Shown here: in pieces, positions 60,690-64,000 of the stretch
How positions within the stretch are numbered: the stretch's first letter is position 1
Layout of the letters: each line of letters begins with the position of its first letter
DNA from: Pseudomonas sp. KUIN-1
GTDB taxonomy: Bacteria; Pseudomonadota; Gammaproteobacteria; Pseudomonadales; Pseudomonadaceae
NCBI RefSeq assembly: GCF_009176725.1
Contig: NZ_AP020337.1
Coordinates: 3,975,501-4,039,500, forward strand
DNA: 64,000 nucleotides
Direction: 5' to 3'
The notes under the pieces: model-generated
Told to the model about the DNA's origin: nothing
Databases searched by the model: none
The model's input: only the letters and a program-made list of their open reading frames with translations
Translations under genes and position numbers: made by a program

Positions 60690-61499
60690 ATGATCAATGG
60701 TCAAAAGGTTGGCTGCGGAATCGTCACCTACAATCGTCCTGCGCTGCTGAAAAAGCTTTACGATTCCCTGCCTGCCGAGATCATCGACTGCGTTGTCATC
60801 ATCAATGACGGCGATGTGTACCCGGAGTTTTCCGCGTATGACAGCGAGGTGTTCTTCAATAACGAAACCAACCTCGGCGTTGGAAAATCCAAGAACAGAG
60901 CCTTGTCGCGACTCATGGATGCCGGGTGCGAGCATCTGTTCCTGATCGAAGACGACATCTATATAAAAAGTCCGGAAGTATTCGAGCTTTATATTCTGAC
61001 CTCGACGCTGACCGGCATTCAGCACCTCAATTACAGCCAGCATGGTCTGATGAACAAGACGCCGTCGGGCGAGGCCAACGCGGTGTACAGGATTGACTAC
61101 GGCAATGGCATCAACCTGCCCTTGTACCGCCATTGCGTCGGTGCGTTTTCCTACTACTCCAGACGCAGTCTGGAAGCCGCCGGCCTGATGGACGAGACGT
61201 ATCACAACGCCTTTGAACACGTCGATCACACACTGGCCATCATCAACCAGAACATGCACCCGCCTTTCTGGTTTTTTGCCGACATCGATAATTCGCAACT
61301 GTACCTGGGGGACGAGCCCTGGACGCTCGAGGGCTCAACGATTTCGTCCGACACCCTGCACCGCAAAAACGCCCTCGCGGCCATTGAACACTTCACGCTC
61401 AAGCACGGCTGCGAACCGGTCAGACATCCGTTGGCGTCTGATCAGGAACTGATGGACAGCCTGAACAGTATCAAACAGAACTTCGGATTGAATATCTAA
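60690..61499 (+). CDS. Glycosyltransferase family 2-like protein
   Basis: 269-residue GT-A type transferase: VGCGIVTYNRPALLKKLYDSL near the N-terminus (excerpt GIVTYNRPALL), the metal-binding acidic cluster LIEDDIY (Glu87-Asp88-Asp89), and FEHVDHTLAI downstream. Strong ribosome site GAGG 6 nt before ATG. It stands alone between the divergent methyltransferase and the convergent kinase. Acceptor and donor are unknown; LPS or flagellar glycan are both possible. Confidence 0.82.
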   Translation: MINGQKVGCGIVTYNRPALLKKLYDSLPAEIIDCVVIINDGDVYPEFSAYDSEVFFNNETNLGVGKSKNRALSRLMDAGCEHLFLIEDDIYIKSPEVFELYILTSTLTGIQHLNYSQHGLMNKTPSGEANAVYRIDYGNGINLPLYRHCVGAFSYYSRRSLEAAGLMDETYHNAFEHVDHTLAIINQNMHPPFWFFADIDNSQLYLGDEPWTLEGSTISSDTLHRKNALAAIEHFTLKHGCEPVRHPLASDQELMDSLNSIKQNFGLNI

Positions 61500-61511
61500 G
61501 CGCCGAACCTG

Positions 61512-61540
61512 CCCCGCAATCCTGACAAGGCGTTGCGGGG
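61512..61540. terminator. Hairpin after glycosyltransferase gene
   Basis: 8-bp stem CCCCGCAA/TTGCGGGG with a 13-nt loop in the gap between convergent genes. No U-run. Confidence 0.4.
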
Positions 61541-61562
61541 TACTCGTTGCAAGACCGCTGCC

Positions 61563-62258
61563 TCAGGGCAGGGTCATACTGAACATCGCCCCGCCCAGCA
61601 CCCCGCCGTTGGCGATTTCAATGCGCCCGCGCATGCCGTTGCGTACATGCAACTGGGCAATGTGTGCAGCGAAGTACAAGCCCAGGCCAGTACTGCCGCT
61701 GCCCTGGTTGATGCCCTGCACGTATTCGGTCTGGCGCTCGATCAGATACGCCGGGTAACCGGGGCCGTCGTCATTGATGGTGATCTTCAACTGCCCGCCT
61801 TCATCACCAACACTGACAACGATCTGCTCACGGGCGAAACCGATGGCGTTGACGATGATATTGCCCACCACCGAGCCGATCAGTTCGCGGTCGAAAAAGC
61901 CCAGGGGGCTTGCCACATCGATCGCATGACGGGCGGCAATGCCGCGGCTGCCCAGCACGTCCTGATGATGGGCCAGTTGCGCTTCGATGAAATCGTCCAG
62001 TTCGTGGTAATCCGGACGCAACGGCATCTGGTTGACACCCAGTTTATAGAGGCCGAGCAACTGCACGAGCATGCCATTGAGGTTGGCAAACTCATAGTCG
62101 ATGACGCCGTGCTCCGGCGTGTCACGCTGCTGCACCGAAAGCTTCGCCTGCCACTGGCTGTGCGCCTGGGTCAGGGTCGCCAGCGAGTTCTTCATGTCGT
62201 GCACCGTGGAGGCGATCACCATGGAAAAGTCGAGGCCCTGCTCTGTCTCTTCACTCAT
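61563..62258 (-). CDS. Minimal sensor histidine kinase
   Basis: 231 residues with no sensor or membrane domain. Phospho-acceptor His in STVHDMKNSLATL (His20), N-box NIIVNAIGFA, G1 NDDGPGYP and G2 GSTGLGLYFA are intact. It begins inside the stop of the response-regulator gene (ATGA overlap), so they form one translational pair. With no input domain it may read the partner or another protein directly. Confidence 0.88.
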   Translation of the reverse strand: MSEETEQGLDFSMVIASTVHDMKNSLATLTQAHSQWQAKLSVQQRDTPEHGVIDYEFANLNGMLVQLLGLYKLGVNQMPLRPDYHELDDFIEAQLAHHQDVLGSRGIAARHAIDVASPLGFFDRELIGSVVGNIIVNAIGFAREQIVVSVGDEGGQLKITINDDGPGYPAYLIERQTEYVQGINQGSGSTGLGLYFAAHIAQLHVRNGMRGRIEIANGGVLGGAMFSMTLP

Positions 62259-63856
62259 GCGCTAAACGCCCTCTCCCTGAGTTTATGGTAGCGCTCATAG
62301 CGTGGATCGCTTTCCGGGATCTTGCCCAGCATGGTCAGGCTGGCACGACACTCGTCAATTCCGGCCTGGCCCAGATCCTGTCCAGGGTGAAGCAGCGATT
62401 GCACCATGTTCAGCACGATACTGATGTTCTTCGGCTGCAAGCCAAGCGCACTGCGGAAAAATGCCTGTGCTTCGGTGAGGTTGCCGGCCTTGTAGCTGCG
62501 CACGCCTTGCAGGTTGAAATCGACAGCCGCCTTGCTGGCCCCCAGAATCGCCGGATCATCGGTCATGCTGGCAATGCTTTTCATCACCGCAGGATCGTCG
62601 CCATAGGCTCCCGCACAACTCTTCAAGACGCCGGCACCGGCCTCTTCCTGACCGAGCTGCTTCAGTTGCGCAGCCACCATCAGTGCGGCGTCGGCACTGA
62701 GCACCTGCTCCATGCCATCCAGTCTGGCCATTGCCTGCTCGGTGAGCTTGGCTGCGGCTTCCGGGTCCGAATGCTGCAGGCTGGCCGCCTTCATCAGCCG
62801 GGTGCGCACTTGCAGACCTTGATCGTCGCCATGCTCCTTGGCAACGTCGACGAGGGCGTTGTTGATCTCGACGCGGGTGCGCGCATCAAGACCCTGATCG
62901 CCGCCCTTGCTGATCAACGCGTGAGCCAGCCCCAGATTGGTTTCCGGATCCTTGAAACGCGAATGCTGACCTTGGGAGACGGCCTGACGATAGGCCTTGG
63001 AGGCACTTTCGAAGTCCTCGTTGCCCAGCGCCAGCTTGCCCAGCAGCTTCTGTCGACGCACCGCCAGCGGCGACAAGCGCACTGCGCTTTCCAGCGCAGA
63101 CTGCGCGCGTTTGCCATCGCCAAGCGCCACCAGCACATCAGCCAGGCCATCGAACAGCGCAGGCATGGTCGGAAACGCCTTGATCGCCTGTTCGTAGACA
63201 GCCTGTGCCTCGGCGGTCTTGCCGCGCTTGAGCAGCAGGCTGCCCAATGCACCGTAAGCCCACGGCGTGGCCCGATCAGCCAGAATGGTCTTGAGGAACG
63301 CTTCCAGGGGCTCGTTCTGCTTCAGATCACGCAAGGCATCGGCCTTGTAACGCAGGCACAACGGCGCATAACGCGGGTCCTGCTCGATCAGCTTGTCGCA
63401 CGCGGCCAGCACCTCGGCCGGCTTGCGACGGTCGAGGGCCTGCAGAATCGGCTTGAGCAAGGTCTTGCGCTGCACCAGCTTTTCCAGCCGCTGGGCCAGC
63501 CCGGCGCGGTTGAACGGCTTGGTCAGGTAACCATCCGGCTCCCACTCAAGCGCACTCATGACCATCGCCTGACTGTTTTCGGCAGTGACCATGATGAATA
63601 CGCTTTCGTAACTCAGCAGCCGCTCGATCATCAGGTCTTCCAGCACCTGCTGGCCGTTCTTGCGGCCATCACCCAGGTTGAAATCGTGCAGCACGAAGTC
63701 ATAACGCTTTTGCGAGCACATGCGCAGAGCCTGCTCACCGGTATCGGCGGTGTCCACTTCCTTGACGCCCAGCTCACGCAGCATCGATCTCACTGAACTG
63801 CGAAAGTCAGAGAAATCATCAACGATAAGAAAGCTTTTTTGGTTGTACGCCAGCAT
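62255..63856 (-). CDS. Response regulator with C-terminal TPR domain
   Basis: 533 residues from the ATG behind AGGA (MLAYNQKSFLIVDDFSDFR); the longer frame is unsupported. Receiver at 1-125 with the acceptor Asp in FVLHDFNLGDG and Lys in YLTKPFN. The rest is a solenoid of TPR-like helical pairs (for example LGSLLLKRGKTAEAQAVYEQAI and GVRSYKAGNLTEAQAFF). There is no DNA-binding or enzyme domain, so the output is probably protein-protein contact. The gene-free upstream end of the window holds an 8-bp hairpin at 63899-63919 but no clear promoter. Confidence 0.88.
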   Translation of the reverse strand: MLAYNQKSFLIVDDFSDFRSSVRSMLRELGVKEVDTADTGEQALRMCSQKRYDFVLHDFNLGDGRKNGQQVLEDLMIERLLSYESVFIMVTAENSQAMVMSALEWEPDGYLTKPFNRAGLAQRLEKLVQRKTLLKPILQALDRRKPAEVLAACDKLIEQDPRYAPLCLRYKADALRDLKQNEPLEAFLKTILADRATPWAYGALGSLLLKRGKTAEAQAVYEQAIKAFPTMPALFDGLADVLVALGDGKRAQSALESAVRLSPLAVRRQKLLGKLALGNEDFESASKAYRQAVSQGQHSRFKDPETNLGLAHALISKGGDQGLDARTRVEINNALVDVAKEHGDDQGLQVRTRLMKAASLQHSDPEAAAKLTEQAMARLDGMEQVLSADAALMVAAQLKQLGQEEAGAGVLKSCAGAYGDDPAVMKSIASMTDDPAILGASKAAVDFNLQGVRSYKAGNLTEAQAFFRSALGLQPKNISIVLNMVQSLLHPGQDLGQAGIDECRASLTMLGKIPESDPRYERYHKLRERAFSA

Positions 63857-64000
63857 CCGGATTCCTGCACAGGAGAGGGGTGAAAATATGAGACCCGTGG
63901 CCTGAAAACGATTCAGGCCCGACTCGGCAGCCCATTTTTCAGGACGCACATAATAACTGATGGCAAAGCGCCACAATACGACTTGCCGGTACCCTCCCCC

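Overview
The window is one end of the chromosomal flagellar super-cluster of a Pseudomonas, most likely a member of the P. syringae species complex. Three things point there. The fliC-flgL interval carries the P. syringae-type flagellin glycosylation island (KAS III-like orf3, fgt2, fgt1). The flagellin has serines at the six positions known to be glycosylated in P. syringae pv. tabaci. The non-coding gaps carry families of short paired-hairpin repeats of the kind common in that group. No rRNA, tRNA, CRISPR array, IS element or prophage gene was seen.

Layout. 1-8812: flhF (cut by the window edge), flhA, flhB, fliR, fliQ, fliP, fliO, fliN, fliM, fliL, all on the minus strand (export gate and C-ring). 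8813-9647: an 835-bp gene-free block full of structured repeats. 9648-19441: fliK, then an HptB-HsbR-HsbA-like phosphorelay and anti-sigma-antagonist set, then fliJ, fliI, fliH, fliG, fliF, fliE. 19684-23911: regulators fleR, fleS, fleQ. 24090-27772: fliT, fliS, fliD, flaG, fliC. 28101-36021: glycosylation island. 36018-49778: flgL, flgK, flgJ, flgI, flgH, flgG, flgF, a second hook-like gene with a duplicated domain, flgE, flgD, flgC, flgB. 50058-51997: a cyanate-detoxification module (DUF1348 gene, cynS, divergent cynR) sitting between flgB and cheR. 52091-56554: cheR, cheV and divergent flgA, flgM, flgN, flgZ. 56575-63856: a flank with an MFS transporter, a glutamine-synthetase-family ligase, a methyltransferase, a glycosyltransferase, and a minimal histidine kinase paired with a TPR response regulator.

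Regulation can be read directly. FleQ has a sigma-70-like promoter. Sigma-54 (-24/-12, GG-N10-GC) elements precede fleS, flhA, fliL, fliK, fliE, flgF, flgB and flgA, with further candidates before flgZ and the glycosyltransferase at 60690. Sigma-28 (FliA) elements precede fliC, fliS and flgM. This fits the known Pseudomonas hierarchy FleQ -> FleSR/RpoN -> FliA/FlgM.

The items most worth follow-up are: a flagellin whose flg22 segment differs at four positions from the common P. syringae epitope; the paralogous hook protein with a tandemly duplicated central domain; a 99-nt cloverleaf-forming element between fliK and fliL; the cyn module with a three-copy operator inside a flagellar region; and a glycosyltransferase/methyltransferase pair flanking a sigma-54-like promoter.
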